This document shows positions 17,108-25,492 of a DNA stretch of 47,615 nt, piece by piece. The notes under the pieces are model-generated. The model saw only the letters and a list, made by a program, of their open reading frames with translations, ran no database searches and was not told the origin of the DNA. Source of the DNA: Candidatus Humimonas hydrogenitrophica (GTDB taxonomy: Bacteria > Gemmatimonadota > Gemmatimonadetes > Palauibacterales > Palauibacteraceae); contig CANPVD010000064.1 of the NCBI GenBank assembly GCA_947581615.1, positions 117,071-164,685 on the forward strand, read 5' to 3'. How positions within the stretch are numbered: the first letter of the stretch is position 1; every line of letters begins with the position of its first letter. Position numbers and translations under genes: made by a program.

Positions 17108-18256
17108 TCAGTAGGCCAGCTGGCTGCCGGTGTTGAACAGGACCACCGTCTCGCCGGCCTCGAGCTCGCCGGCCTCGCGCAGCGCGCGGGCCGCGGCCAG
17201 AGTGGCGCCGCCCTCGATGGCGGCGTCGATTCCTTCTCGCGATCCCAGCTCATCGGCCGCCGTCCGCATCGCCTCGTCGGAGACGGCGATCGCGCCACCG
17301 CCCGTCTCGCGGATCGCCCGGAGGATCAGGAAGTCGCCCAGGGCCCGTGGCACGCGCAACCCGTAGGCCACCGTGCTGGCGGCCTCCCACTCCGGGGCCT
17401 CCTCGAGACCCTCCTGCCAGGCACGGACCATGGGCGCACAACCGTCGCTCTGGACGGCGTACATGCGAGTCGGCGCCTCCTCCAGCACGCCGGCGGCCAC
17501 CAGCTCTCCGAGCACCTTCCACGACCCGATGAGCCCGGTGCCTCCGCCGGTCGGATACACGATGGCATCGGGAGCCCTCCAGCCGAGGGCCTCGACGATC
17601 TCGAGCATCATCGTCTTCTTGCCCTCGAGTCGGTACGGCTCGTGGAGGGTGGACACGGAGAACGCCCCGGTCTCCCGCGCATAGGCGGCCGCCTCCCGTC
17701 CGCAGTCCGTGATGAGGCCGTCGACTTCCTCGACTTCGGCGCCGTAGTGCCGGCAGCGCCGCCGCACGCCCTCGGGCGTGTCGGCCGGCAGATACACCCG
17801 GGCGGGAAGACCGGCTCGCGCCGCGAAGGCCGCCAGGGCGGCCGCCGCGTTCCCCGCGCTAGGAACCACGAAGCCGGGCTGACCGTCCAGGGCCGCGCGC
17901 GTCACGGCGGCCGACAGGCCCCGGTCCTTGAAGCTACCCGTGGGATTGCGGGTTTCGTCCTTGACGCGCAGGTCGAGATCGAGCTCCGGGCCCAGTTCCC
18001 GGGTCCGAATCAGGGGGGTGTCGCCCTCCCCCAGCGTGACCGGGGCCTCGTCCGCCCGGAGGGGGAGGAGTTCACGGAAACGCCACATCCCGGTACCTCG
18101 CCTCTCCGCCCACGCCCGCCGCAACTCTCCCCCATCGAGGGCGTCCGTTTCGTAGCGTGCGAGCAGCGGCTTCCCGCACGCCCCGCACACGGTGGCGCCG
18201 GGCTCGAACGGCTCCACCCGGCCGCACGCGCCGCACTCCAGCTTCACCGGTCCCAT
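17108..18256 (-). CDS. thrC: Threonine synthase
   Basis: 382 residues; I chose ATG 18256 with AAGGGA upstream. The PLP enzyme makes threonine from O-phosphohomoserine. An N-terminal zinc-ribbon-like segment CGACG...CGACG (Cys pairs within residues 8-27) precedes the catalytic domain, as in many threonine synthases of this subfamily. The catalytic part has GEGDTPLIR, the PLP lysine in NPTGSFKDRGL near residue 108, the phosphate-binding SAGNAAAALAAFAA, and YPTGGGTGLIGSWK. The C-terminus ends FNTGSQLAY, where a Thr/Gly-rich loop is expected. Sixteen bases separate it from gltX upstream and twenty from larC downstream. Confidence 0.95.
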   Translation of the reverse strand: MGPVKLECGACGRVEPFEPGATVCGACGKPLLARYETDALDGGELRRAWAERRGTGMWRFRELLPLRADEAPVTLGEGDTPLIRTRELGPELDLDLRVKDETRNPTGSFKDRGLSAAVTRAALDGQPGFVVPSAGNAAAALAAFAARAGLPARVYLPADTPEGVRRRCRHYGAEVEEVDGLITDCGREAAAYARETGAFSVSTLHEPYRLEGKKTMMLEIVEALGWRAPDAIVYPTGGGTGLIGSWKVLGELVAAGVLEEAPTRMYAVQSDGCAPMVRAWQEGLEEAPEWEAASTVAYGLRVPRALGDFLILRAIRETGGGAIAVSDEAMRTAADELGSREGIDAAIEGGATLAAARALREAGELEAGETVVLFNTGSQLAY

Positions 18257-18272
18257 ACCGCTCGTCCCTTCG

Positions 18273-19715
18273 TCAAGGTTGATCCGCTGTCTCCTCCTCG
18301 AGTGCCCTCTCGAGGCGGTCGAGCACTCGATCGCGCCCGAGCATCCAGGCAACGTCCGCCAGGTCCGGCCCCTCCAGGACTCCGGTGAGCGCGGCCCGTA
18401 ACGGATGGTAGAAGCGCGCGCCGCTCACTTCTACCCCGGCGCGCGCGTTCTTCAAGGCCGCGCCGACCGGCTCGCGCTCCCAGGCTGCGCATTCGCGCCA
18501 CGCTTCGAGGGCGGAACGCAGCGCGGCCGGAGCCCCGTCGGAGGCGAGGGCCTCCAGCGCGGCCCGGCTCCTGGTCGGGGGCTCGATGAGGGCCGCGAGC
18601 TCGTCCGCGCCGCCCGACACGGTGTGCATCCGCTCGGCCAGGACGGTGGCACCGGCGATGAGGTCCTGCTCGGAGAGCACGAGCCCCCGCCGTGCCGCGA
18701 ACGGCGCCAGCCGCATGGCGAGGCGGCGCGGCTCCTCCCGGCGCAGGTGCTGGCTCGAGAGCCACTCCAGCTTGCCAGAATCGACCGTGACGTCCGCGGT
18801 GCCGAGGCGGTCCAGGTCGATCTCCTCCACGATCCGGCCCCGACCCAGCACCTCGTCGCCCGATGGGCTCGACCACGACAGCAGGAACAGGTAGTTCACC
18901 ACCGCGTCGACGTCGTAGCCCTCGTCCCGGTAACGTCCCAGTCCGGGTGCCCCCGTCCGCTTGGAGAGGGGCTCGCCGTCCTCGCCCAGCACCAGGGGCA
19001 CATGCACGAGCTCGGGAGCGGCCGCCCCGAGGGCCTCGTACAGGAGCACTTGCGGGACGGTGTTGGGAAGGTGCCCGACCCCCCGGATCACGTGCGTGAT
19101 GTCCATGGCGATGTCGTCCACCACAACGGCGAAGTTGTAGGCGGGGCGCCCGTCGGCGCGGAGAATCACGAAGTCTCCGAACTCGGCGGCATCGACGACG
19201 ATCTCGCCGCGGATCCGGTCCCGGAAGGCCACGGGCCCGGACACCACCGCGAACCGCAGGCTGGGCACCCGCCCCTCGGCGCGCAGGGCCTCGCGGGCCG
19301 CCGGATCCAGCTCCCGGCACCGACCGTCGTAACGGGGCGAGTGTCCGGACTCGAGCGCGGCCCGGCGTCTCTCCTCGAGTTCCTCCGGCGAGCAGAAGCA
19401 GGGATAAGCGGCGCCCGCGGCAACCAGGCGGGCCGCCTGCTCGCGGTAGACCGCGAGGCGCTGGCTCTGGCGGTAGGGCCCGTGAGGCCCGCCGCGTACC
19501 GGGCCTTCGTCCCGGTCCAGTCCGAGCCAGTCGAGGCCCGCGAGGATGGCCCGACCGGCGCCCCGAACCTGCCGATCTTCGTCGGTGTCCTCGAAGCGCA
19601 GCACGAAAGCGCCCTCGTGGTGACGAGCGAAGGCCCAGTTGAGGATCGCGATGCGCGCGTTCCCCAGGTGCAGGTCTCCGGTCGGGCTCGGCGCGAAGCG
19701 GGTCCGGACCTTCAT
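18273..19715 (-). CDS. gltX: Glutamyl-tRNA synthetase
   Basis: 480 residues from ATG 19715, which overlaps the stop of the small zinc-ribbon gene (ATGA). It is a class I synthetase: RFAPSPTGDLHLGNARIA holds the HIGH-type motif near residue 15, and GEPLSKRTGAPGL near residue 242 is the KMSKS-type loop. The catalytic domain also has FVLRFEDTDEDRQ and the HVIRGVGHLPNT segment. The C-terminal anticodon-binding part is present, so the length is that of full GltX rather than the short Glu-Q-tRNA synthetase GluQ. Whether it is discriminating or also charges tRNA-Gln cannot be told from this window. Confidence 0.96.
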   Translation of the reverse strand: MKVRTRFAPSPTGDLHLGNARIAILNWAFARHHEGAFVLRFEDTDEDRQVRGAGRAILAGLDWLGLDRDEGPVRGGPHGPYRQSQRLAVYREQAARLVAAGAAYPCFCSPEELEERRRAALESGHSPRYDGRCRELDPAAREALRAEGRVPSLRFAVVSGPVAFRDRIRGEIVVDAAEFGDFVILRADGRPAYNFAVVVDDIAMDITHVIRGVGHLPNTVPQVLLYEALGAAAPELVHVPLVLGEDGEPLSKRTGAPGLGRYRDEGYDVDAVVNYLFLLSWSSPSGDEVLGRGRIVEEIDLDRLGTADVTVDSGKLEWLSSQHLRREEPRRLAMRLAPFAARRGLVLSEQDLIAGATVLAERMHTVSGGADELAALIEPPTRSRAALEALASDGAPAALRSALEAWRECAAWEREPVGAALKNARAGVEVSGARFYHPLRAALTGVLEGPDLADVAWMLGRDRVLDRLERALEEETADQP

Positions 19716-19972
19716 CCCGCCTCGCCGTGCGTGCCGGTCGCGTCTTCCGCCGGTGGGTCGCTCCGTCCGCGGGCGGCTTCGAACCCGGCACACTGGAGGA
19801 CGGGCAGACGGGGATAGCGGGGAAAGCTCGAGTCGCCGTCGGCTCGTCGGCAGCGGAGAAAGGTGGACCCGCGGTCGCTCACGACCTTTCGGGCGTGCCC
19901 GCAGGCGCCGCATAGCCCCGCATGGGGCGGCGCGGCCCGGTGGTCGGTCCCGGCCCCCGATCCTCGCGTCAC
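19712..19972 (-). CDS. Small conserved zinc-ribbon-like protein
   Basis: 86 residues from a GTG that overlaps the uvrC stop (GTGA); its own stop overlaps the gltX ATG (ATGA). The coding frame is thus locked on both sides. The middle contains LCGACGHARKVVSDRGSTFLRC and then FPRYPRLPVLQCAGFE, giving four cysteines in a CxxC...C...C layout with the FPRYPxLPVxxC motif. I recall small uncharacterised proteins with this pattern in other high-GC bacteria, but no name or function. A structural zinc is likely. The first 20 and last 20 residues look disordered. Confidence 0.7.
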   Translation of the reverse strand: MTRGSGAGTDHRAAPPHAGLCGACGHARKVVSDRGSTFLRCRRADGDSSFPRYPRLPVLQCAGFEAARGRSDPPAEDATGTHGEAG

Positions 19973-21879
19973 GGCCCGACCGGCTCCTCCCGGCCGGCTT
20001 TCAGCTCGACCAGGATTCGCCGCGCGAGACGATCCCCGATGCCCGGAGTGGCGGCCAGCGCTTCGGCCGAAGCCGCCCTCACGGAGTCGACGCTCCCGAA
20101 GCGGCGGAGCAGCTCCTGCTCGCGCGCCGGGCCGACCCCCGGGATCTCGGAGAGCCGCGAGCGCAGGGTGCGTCGGCGGCGCAGGGTACGGTTGTAGGTC
20201 AGCGCGAAGCGGTGTGCCTCGTCCCGCACCCGCTGCAGCCAGTGCAACGCGGGGCTGCGCCGCTCGAGGCGCAAGGGCTCTCCCACGTCGGGCCGGAAGA
20301 CTTCCTCCTCGCGCTTGGCGAGCGCCACCACCGGGAGGTCGGAGACGCCGGCGGCTTCCATGGCCTGCCGGGCCGCGCCGAGCTGCCCTTTCCCGCCGTC
20401 GATCACCACCAGGTCCGGGAGCGCCTTCCCCTCACGGACCCGTCGCTCGAAATAGCGGCCCACGACTTCCTGCATCATGGCGTAGTCGTCGGGCAGGTCG
20501 TCGTGGAACTCGCGGATGCGGAAGCGCCGGTACTCTTGCTTTCGCGCCTGGCCATCCTGGAGCCACACGGCGCTCCCCACGGAGTCCGAGCCCTGCAGGG
20601 TGGAGATGTCGAAGCACAGAAGCGCCCGTGGCGGCGCAGGGAGATCGAGAGCTTCCTGGAGGGCTCGTGCCGGGGCCGGAGCCGCCCTTCCCTCTCCGGC
20701 GGTCTCACCTCCCTCCCGGTCGCCGTCCGGGCGGCGCGTGGGCCGCGGCCGGCCGGCCTCCTGGCCGAGGACGTGGCCCGCGTTCTGTGCGGCGAGCTCC
20801 ACCAGGCGCCGGCTCGTCCCCCGCTGCGGGACCCGGATCTCGAACGGACCGTCGCGCCGCAGAGACAGGTACTCCTCGACCAGCTCCATGTCCTCGAAGG
20901 TGGCCGGCACCAGGAGGCTGCCGGGCAGGTCCTCGCGGCGCAGATAGAAGCCCTTGACGAGGGCTTCGACCAGCGCCGGCAACGCCTCCGCTTCCACGTT
21001 GCGCAGGAAGTGGATCTCCCGGCCCAGCAGTCGGCCCTCCCGTACGCGCAGCAGCACGCCGCACGCCGTGGCTCCCTCCCGGCCCACACCCAGCACATCC
21101 CGGTCGCCGCCCCGGAAGTCGACCGCCGTTCGGCGGCGCTCCAGTGCCCGGAGGCCGGAGAGGACGTCCCGGAGCTCGGCGGCTCGCTCGAAGTCGAGCC
21201 GACTGGACGCTTCCTCCATGCGCTCCCGCACCGCCTTCTTCACCGGAGAGGTGTGGCCCGACAGGACGCTGACGATCTCATCGATCATGGCCCGGTACTC
21301 GGCCCGCGTCTGGTAGCCCGCGCACGGAGCCTTGCAGCGGCCGATGTGGTAGTCCAGGCATGGGCGCTCGGGCATCTCCCGAGGCATGTCGTACCGGCAG
21401 CTCCGAACGTGGTACACCTTCTTGATCATGCGCAGGGCGCTGCGCATCGGTCCCACGTCGGTGAAGGGGCCAAAGTAGCGGGAGCCGTCCCGCTCGAGTC
21501 GACGGGTGACGAACACCCGCGGGAACGGCTCTCCCACGGTGACCTTGATGTACGGGTAGCTCTTGTCGTCCCGGAGCTGGACGTTGAAGTGGGGGGCGTG
21601 CTCCTTGATGAGATTCCACTCGAGGAGGAGCGCCTCGGCTTCGGAATCGAGAACGATGGTCTCGATGCGGCGGGACCGGCGCACCAGCTCGCGGATCTTG
21701 AGCGAGCGGCTGGCGTCGCTGGCGAAGTAGCTCCGCACGCGGGACCGGAGGGACTTGGCCTTGCCCACGTAAAGGACCTCGCCGGCCTCGTTCCGGAACA
21801 GGTAGACGCCCGGACGTGCCGGCAGGCCGGCGGCCTGCGCGCGCAGGGCGTCAGGATGCTCCATCTGCTGGGCGGGCAT
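19969..21879 (-). CDS. uvrC: Excinuclease ABC subunit C
   Basis: About 636 residues from ATG 21879; ATGs at 21942, 21924 and 21864 are in the same frame, and all of these overlap the murJ 3' end to some degree. UvrC makes the two incisions in nucleotide-excision repair. The GIY-YIG nuclease domain begins ARPGVYLF with VLYVGKAKSLRSRVRSYF. CLDYHIGRCKAPCAG gives the cysteine cluster near residue 165. The UVR motif [12 protein letters not shown] follows. The RNase H-like second nuclease has CFDISTLQGSDSVGS and LVVIDGGKGQL, and the C-terminal tandem helix-hairpin-helix has IPGVGPAREQELLRRF. A 50-residue Gly/Pro/Arg-rich insert near residue 400 is unusual but in frame. Confidence 0.96.
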   Translation of the reverse strand: MPAQQMEHPDALRAQAAGLPARPGVYLFRNEAGEVLYVGKAKSLRSRVRSYFASDASRSLKIRELVRRSRRIETIVLDSEAEALLLEWNLIKEHAPHFNVQLRDDKSYPYIKVTVGEPFPRVFVTRRLERDGSRYFGPFTDVGPMRSALRMIKKVYHVRSCRYDMPREMPERPCLDYHIGRCKAPCAGYQTRAEYRAMIDEIVSVLSGHTSPVKKAVRERMEEASSRLDFERAAELRDVLSGLRALERRRTAVDFRGGDRDVLGVGREGATACGVLLRVREGRLLGREIHFLRNVEAEALPALVEALVKGFYLRREDLPGSLLVPATFEDMELVEEYLSLRRDGPFEIRVPQRGTSRRLVELAAQNAGHVLGQEAGRPRPTRRPDGDREGGETAGEGRAAPAPARALQEALDLPAPPRALLCFDISTLQGSDSVGSAVWLQDGQARKQEYRRFRIREFHDDLPDDYAMMQEVVGRYFERRVREGKALPDLVVIDGGKGQLGAARQAMEAAGVSDLPVVALAKREEEVFRPDVGEPLRLERRSPALHWLQRVRDEAHRFALTYNRTLRRRRTLRSRLSEIPGVGPAREQELLRRFGSVDSVRAASAEALAATPGIGDRLARRILVELKAGREEPVGP

Positions 21880-23503
21880 GGGCTCCGGCGTTGCCTCGGG
21901 GCGGCTTTCCAGCGATCGCGGCATATGATACCCCCGCCGCACCGAGCGTTCCGGCCAGCAGGAGGATCTGGCCGAGGAGCCCCGTGCCGGACAGTCGGCC
22001 CTCCAGCAGGTGCCGGACCCCCACTCCGACCCCGGCTCCCACCAGGACGCCCAGGACGATGCGCCCGACGACCGTCAGGACCGGTGGCTCGAAGATCGGA
22101 CCCAGTTTGCGGCGCAGCCCGCTCCACAGGAGGGTCATGTTGAGCCACGCGCCGGCCGAGCCCCCCAGGATGAGCCCCGTCACCGAGAGCGGTCCCCATC
22201 CTCGCCCGCGAAACACGAACAGGAGCCCGGCCCCCAGCGCGATCCCGATCGACATGGACAGGACCGCGATACGCATGGGTGTGCGCGTGTCCTGGAGCGC
22301 ATAGAAGCCGCTCGCGTACAGCTTGATGGAGCTCGTGGCCACCAGCCCGACGGCGAAGGCGATCAGGATGCCGGTGACGAGAGCGGCGCTCGAGGCTCCG
22401 AACGCGTGGCGCTCGAACAGGAGCCGGACCATCAGGTCCCCGAACAGCAGGAAAGCCACGGAGGCGGGCAGTGTGAGATAGAGCACCTGGAGAAAGCCCA
22501 CGCGCAGGCGCCTGCGCAGGGCGTGCGAGCGGGTGTCCCGCGACATCTCAGGCAGGGACGCCGTGGCCACGGACGTGCCCACCAGGCTGAGCGGGAGGTA
22601 GGCCAGACGCTGAGCGTAGTAGATGCCGGCCAGGCCGGCCGGCGCCACGAAGCTGGCCAGGACGAGGTCCACCAGGCTGGAAATCTGGAAGACGCCCTGG
22701 CTGGCGATCACGGGCCCCGCGTTGCCCATGACGCGCCGAAGCGGCTCCCACGACGGCTGAAAGCGAGGCCGGACCCTCCCCACCAGGCGCACGATCTCGG
22801 GTAGCTGAACGCCGACCTGCAGACCGCTGCCCACCAGGGTCGACCACGCGAGGACGTGCACCAGGGAGCTCCAGCCGAGCCAACTCCCCAGGAGGAGGCC
22901 GCAGATCTGCGAGAGGTTCCAGGCCACCGGCGCCACGAAGGGCAGGAAGAAGCGCCGATGGCTGTTGAGGACCCCCAGCGCCCAGGCTCCGACGATCATG
23001 ACGCCGGCCATCGGAAACAGGATGCGCACCAGGGACGTCGTGAGCCGCGTGTCGGCGGCCGTCCAGCCCGAGCCCGGCACCAGGAGCCGGGTAATCCACG
23101 GCGCCAGGAGGACACCGGCGGCAGCCAGGAGCGCCGCGACTCCCAGCACCACCCCGAGGACGTTGCGGGCAAGCCGGTACGCCGCCTCCCGGTCCTCCTC
23201 GAGCATGGCGCTGTACACGGGCACGAAGGAGGCCGACAGGGTGCCCTCGCCGAGGAGGTTCCTCAGCGTGTTCGGGATCCGCAGGGCCGCGCTGTAGGCC
23301 GCCGCGGCCACCCCGGTCCCGAAGAACGCCGCAATGGCCACGTCGCGGGCGAAGCCGGAGATCCGGCTGACGAAAATGCCGCCCGCCACCGAGACGGCGG
23401 AACGGGCGGTGGAGCGCGGTGCTCCGGCCGAGGACGAAGTCGGACCCGCAGGCCGCACCGACGAGAAATCGCCGCCGGCTTCCGGATCTCCCGGCGCCGT
23501 CAC
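21851..23503 (-). CDS. murJ: Lipid II flippase MurJ (MviN family)
   Basis: 550 residues from GTG 23503. It moves the peptidoglycan precursor lipid II across the inner membrane. About 14 membrane helices are visible. The first contains the family's GGIFVSRISGFARDVAIAAFFG, followed by RIPNTLRNLLGEGTLSASFVPVYS, a core MurJ signature. Arg residues thought to line the cavity lie in these segments. A 50-residue disordered Ala/Ser/Pro-rich N-terminus precedes the first helix; a later internal start is possible but none has a better ribosome-binding site. Its 3' end overlaps uvrC. A small membrane protein lies nine bases upstream. Confidence 0.95.
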   Translation of the reverse strand: MTAPGDPEAGGDFSSVRPAGPTSSSAGAPRSTARSAVSVAGGIFVSRISGFARDVAIAAFFGTGVAAAAYSAALRIPNTLRNLLGEGTLSASFVPVYSAMLEEDREAAYRLARNVLGVVLGVAALLAAAGVLLAPWITRLLVPGSGWTAADTRLTTSLVRILFPMAGVMIVGAWALGVLNSHRRFFLPFVAPVAWNLSQICGLLLGSWLGWSSLVHVLAWSTLVGSGLQVGVQLPEIVRLVGRVRPRFQPSWEPLRRVMGNAGPVIASQGVFQISSLVDLVLASFVAPAGLAGIYYAQRLAYLPLSLVGTSVATASLPEMSRDTRSHALRRRLRVGFLQVLYLTLPASVAFLLFGDLMVRLLFERHAFGASSAALVTGILIAFAVGLVATSSIKLYASGFYALQDTRTPMRIAVLSMSIGIALGAGLLFVFRGRGWGPLSVTGLILGGSAGAWLNMTLLWSGLRRKLGPIFEPPVLTVVGRIVLGVLVGAGVGVGVRHLLEGRLSGTGLLGQILLLAGTLGAAGVSYAAIAGKPPRGNAGAHARPADGAS

Positions 23504-23512
23504 GGCCTCGGG

Positions 23513-23833
23513 TCACTCACCGGTGGGCGGCGTCCCCTCGTCGGGCGGCCGCGATCCCAGGCGCGGCGCGTCGGAGCGCCCGGGGGGGCCCTCGACGAGA
23601 GAGCGCACGAACTCCGTTTCCTCTCGGAGCTCCTCGACGGTCGCCGTCAGGTAGCGGACCTCGCCCTCCAGCGATTCGAGCCGGGCCTGCACGTCGTCGG
23701 GCACGCGACCGCTGGAGAGGCGCTCCGCCATCGCCTTCCCAATCTGGGAGTCGAGCACGATCGCGAGGATCGGGATGAGGAGCACCACGATGATGACGAG
23801 GGCCCAAACGAACATCGGAAGGCTCCGGTGCAT
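23513..23833 (-). CDS. Small membrane protein with coiled-coil tail
   Basis: 106 residues. One hydrophobic helix lies at about residues 8-27 (FVWALVIIVVLLIPILAIVL), followed by a charged amphipathic coiled coil with Leu/Val heptads to about residue 80 (RLESLEGEVRYLTATVEEL), then a Pro/Gly-rich disordered tail. The layout recalls small phage-shock or cell-division accessory proteins, but I do not recognise a family. It sits 39 bases after bshC's upstream neighbour order breaks and nine bases before murJ, so co-expression with the lipid II flippase is likely. An alternative ORF in another frame (to 24491) crosses bshC and is a shadow. Confidence 0.6.
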   Translation of the reverse strand: MHRSLPMFVWALVIIVVLLIPILAIVLDSQIGKAMAERLSSGRVPDDVQARLESLEGEVRYLTATVEELREETEFVRSLVEGPPGRSDAPRLGSRPPDEGTPPTGE

Positions 23834-23872
23834 GCGCGACAGGCGGCCGGATGTCCGGCGGCGTGTCCGATT

Positions 23873-25492
23873 CTACCCGGCTTCCCCCGGACCGGCAACG
23901 CCGCCCGGCCCCTCGCGGGCCCACTCGTCGGCCGCCTCCCCCGCCCCGTGCAGGAAGGCGGAGCCGTAGCGCACCAGGAAGTAGAAGGGGCTGACCACGC
24001 GCTCCTGGGGCCTGCCGTCCGGATACAGATGGCGCGCCGCCTTGTGGATCTGCTCGACGAGCACGGACTGCCGCTCCCGAACGCGGCCCAGGACCGCCCG
24101 CCGCAGATCCTCGAGCGCCGAGACGGCGGAATGGCGGGCGGCCCCCACGGAGGCCCGCACCCCCGGAAGCTCCGCCTCCACCGCCTCCTCGAGCGCTCCG
24201 AAGGCGGCTCCCACGTCCCGGCGGGCCTCGTCGAGGGCGGCCCGGACGAGCGCGGGGAGACCCTCCTCGGTCACGCGGTCCGCCAGGGCGCGGCCACCGT
24301 CGGCGAACGCCTCGGGCTCCACGCCCAACTTGTCGAGGACCTTGCCGACCTTCGACTCGATCACGTTCCAGGAAGGGCGTGGTCGTGCGACCGGCAGGGG
24401 CGTCTCCGCCCACTCGAACAGCGGGGGGAGCTCGGCCCAGTAGGCGAGCTCGGACGGTCCGAGGATCGTCGCCGCCACGGGGAGGAGCCACGATTCCAGC
24501 ACCGGTCGCAGCGCAACGTTGGGGCTGAAGCGGTCGGGGTCGGACTCCAGGGCCGCCAGCACCTCGGCCTCGCTGCGGAGAGAGCCGCGCAGGCCCTCCC
24601 GGATGCCCTCTCCGTCGGCCAGGAGCCTGGTCCGTCCCCCGGGCGTGTCCAGGAACACGGGGATGCCGCCGGCCCGCCGGTGGAGCTGCGCCTCGTAGCC
24701 CGCCGCCTCCACCGCGACTTCCCCTTCCGCCAGCGCTTCGGCCACCCGCCTCCGCTCCCGCACGACCCTCGCATACAGCGGCGCGGCGGCGGAGCGCACC
24801 TCCTTCGCCCCCGAGTCGAGGAACACGAGGCCCCGGTCGGCCAGGAGACCGGACAGGAGTTCGGTGAACGCCTCCCCCAGGGTCCTGGAGGGATTGTAGG
24901 CACCTCGAAGACGGTCCAGGTAATCTTTGCTAAACTCCGATTGTGGAAGGTGCTGAGCCAGGTCATCGATGCAGTCCACGATGCCGTCGGGCACCGGCGT
25001 GACCCCCACCGAACGACCCGAACGCCCCCCGGGTGGCTCGAGCGACACCTGTCGGGATCGCCCGTCGGCGTCGAGCACCTCGACCCGTCCCACCTCGTCC
25101 CAGTCGTGGTCGTCCGAGGCCACCCAGAACATGGGGAGCGCGGGGACGTGGTGAGCCTCCTCGATCGCGGCGGCCACGACACAGGCTCCCAGGGCCTTGT
25201 AAAGGACGTACAGTGGGCCGCCGAACAGGTCCGGTTGCTGTCCCGTCGACACGAGGACTCCGTCGCCGTGCAGTATTCCGTCCAGCTTGTCGGCGTCGCC
25301 GGCTCGGGTCGTCCGGAAGGCCGAAGCGGGCAATCGGGCCGGAGAACCGCCGACGCCCGGCCGCCGGACGCCCTCGGCCCCCGCCGGGAACCCCGGCAGG
25401 AGGGCGTGGACCGGGCCCTCGCCGCGGAGCATGTCCCCGGCCGGGGTGCCGGCGGCGGCCAGCGGCCGGGCCGCGAACCCGAGAGCCGACAT
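23873..25492 (-). CDS. bshC: Bacillithiol synthase (cysteine-adding enzyme) BshC
   Basis: 539 residues, ATG start sharing one base with the upstream stop (TGATG). BshC joins cysteine to glucosaminyl-malate in the last step of bacillithiol synthesis. The family motifs STGQQPDLFGGPLYVLYKALGA near residue 82 and PMFWVASDDHDWDEV near residue 120 are clear. The C-terminal helical half has a long coiled coil, ending in RHLYPDGRPQERVVSPFYFLVRYG, also typical. BshA and BshB are not in the window. The tightly coupled methyltransferase gene upstream is discussed separately; together they point to a modified bacillithiol as the cell's low-molecular-weight thiol. Confidence 0.94.
   Translation of the reverse strand: MSALGFAARPLAAAGTPAGDMLRGEGPVHALLPGFPAGAEGVRRPGVGGSPARLPASAFRTTRAGDADKLDGILHGDGVLVSTGQQPDLFGGPLYVLYKALGACVVAAAIEEAHHVPALPMFWVASDDHDWDEVGRVEVLDADGRSRQVSLEPPGGRSGRSVGVTPVPDGIVDCIDDLAQHLPQSEFSKDYLDRLRGAYNPSRTLGEAFTELLSGLLADRGLVFLDSGAKEVRSAAAPLYARVVRERRRVAEALAEGEVAVEAAGYEAQLHRRAGGIPVFLDTPGGRTRLLADGEGIREGLRGSLRSEAEVLAALESDPDRFSPNVALRPVLESWLLPVAATILGPSELAYWAELPPLFEWAETPLPVARPRPSWNVIESKVGKVLDKLGVEPEAFADGGRALADRVTEEGLPALVRAALDEARRDVGAAFGALEEAVEAELPGVRASVGAARHSAVSALEDLRRAVLGRVRERQSVLVEQIHKAARHLYPDGRPQERVVSPFYFLVRYGSAFLHGAGEAADEWAREGPGGVAGPGEAG

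Noticed and set aside
19639-22143. 834-codon open frame on the plus strand opposite gltX, the zinc-ribbon gene, uvrC and murJ
   Set aside because: Antisense shadow with no domain and biased composition.
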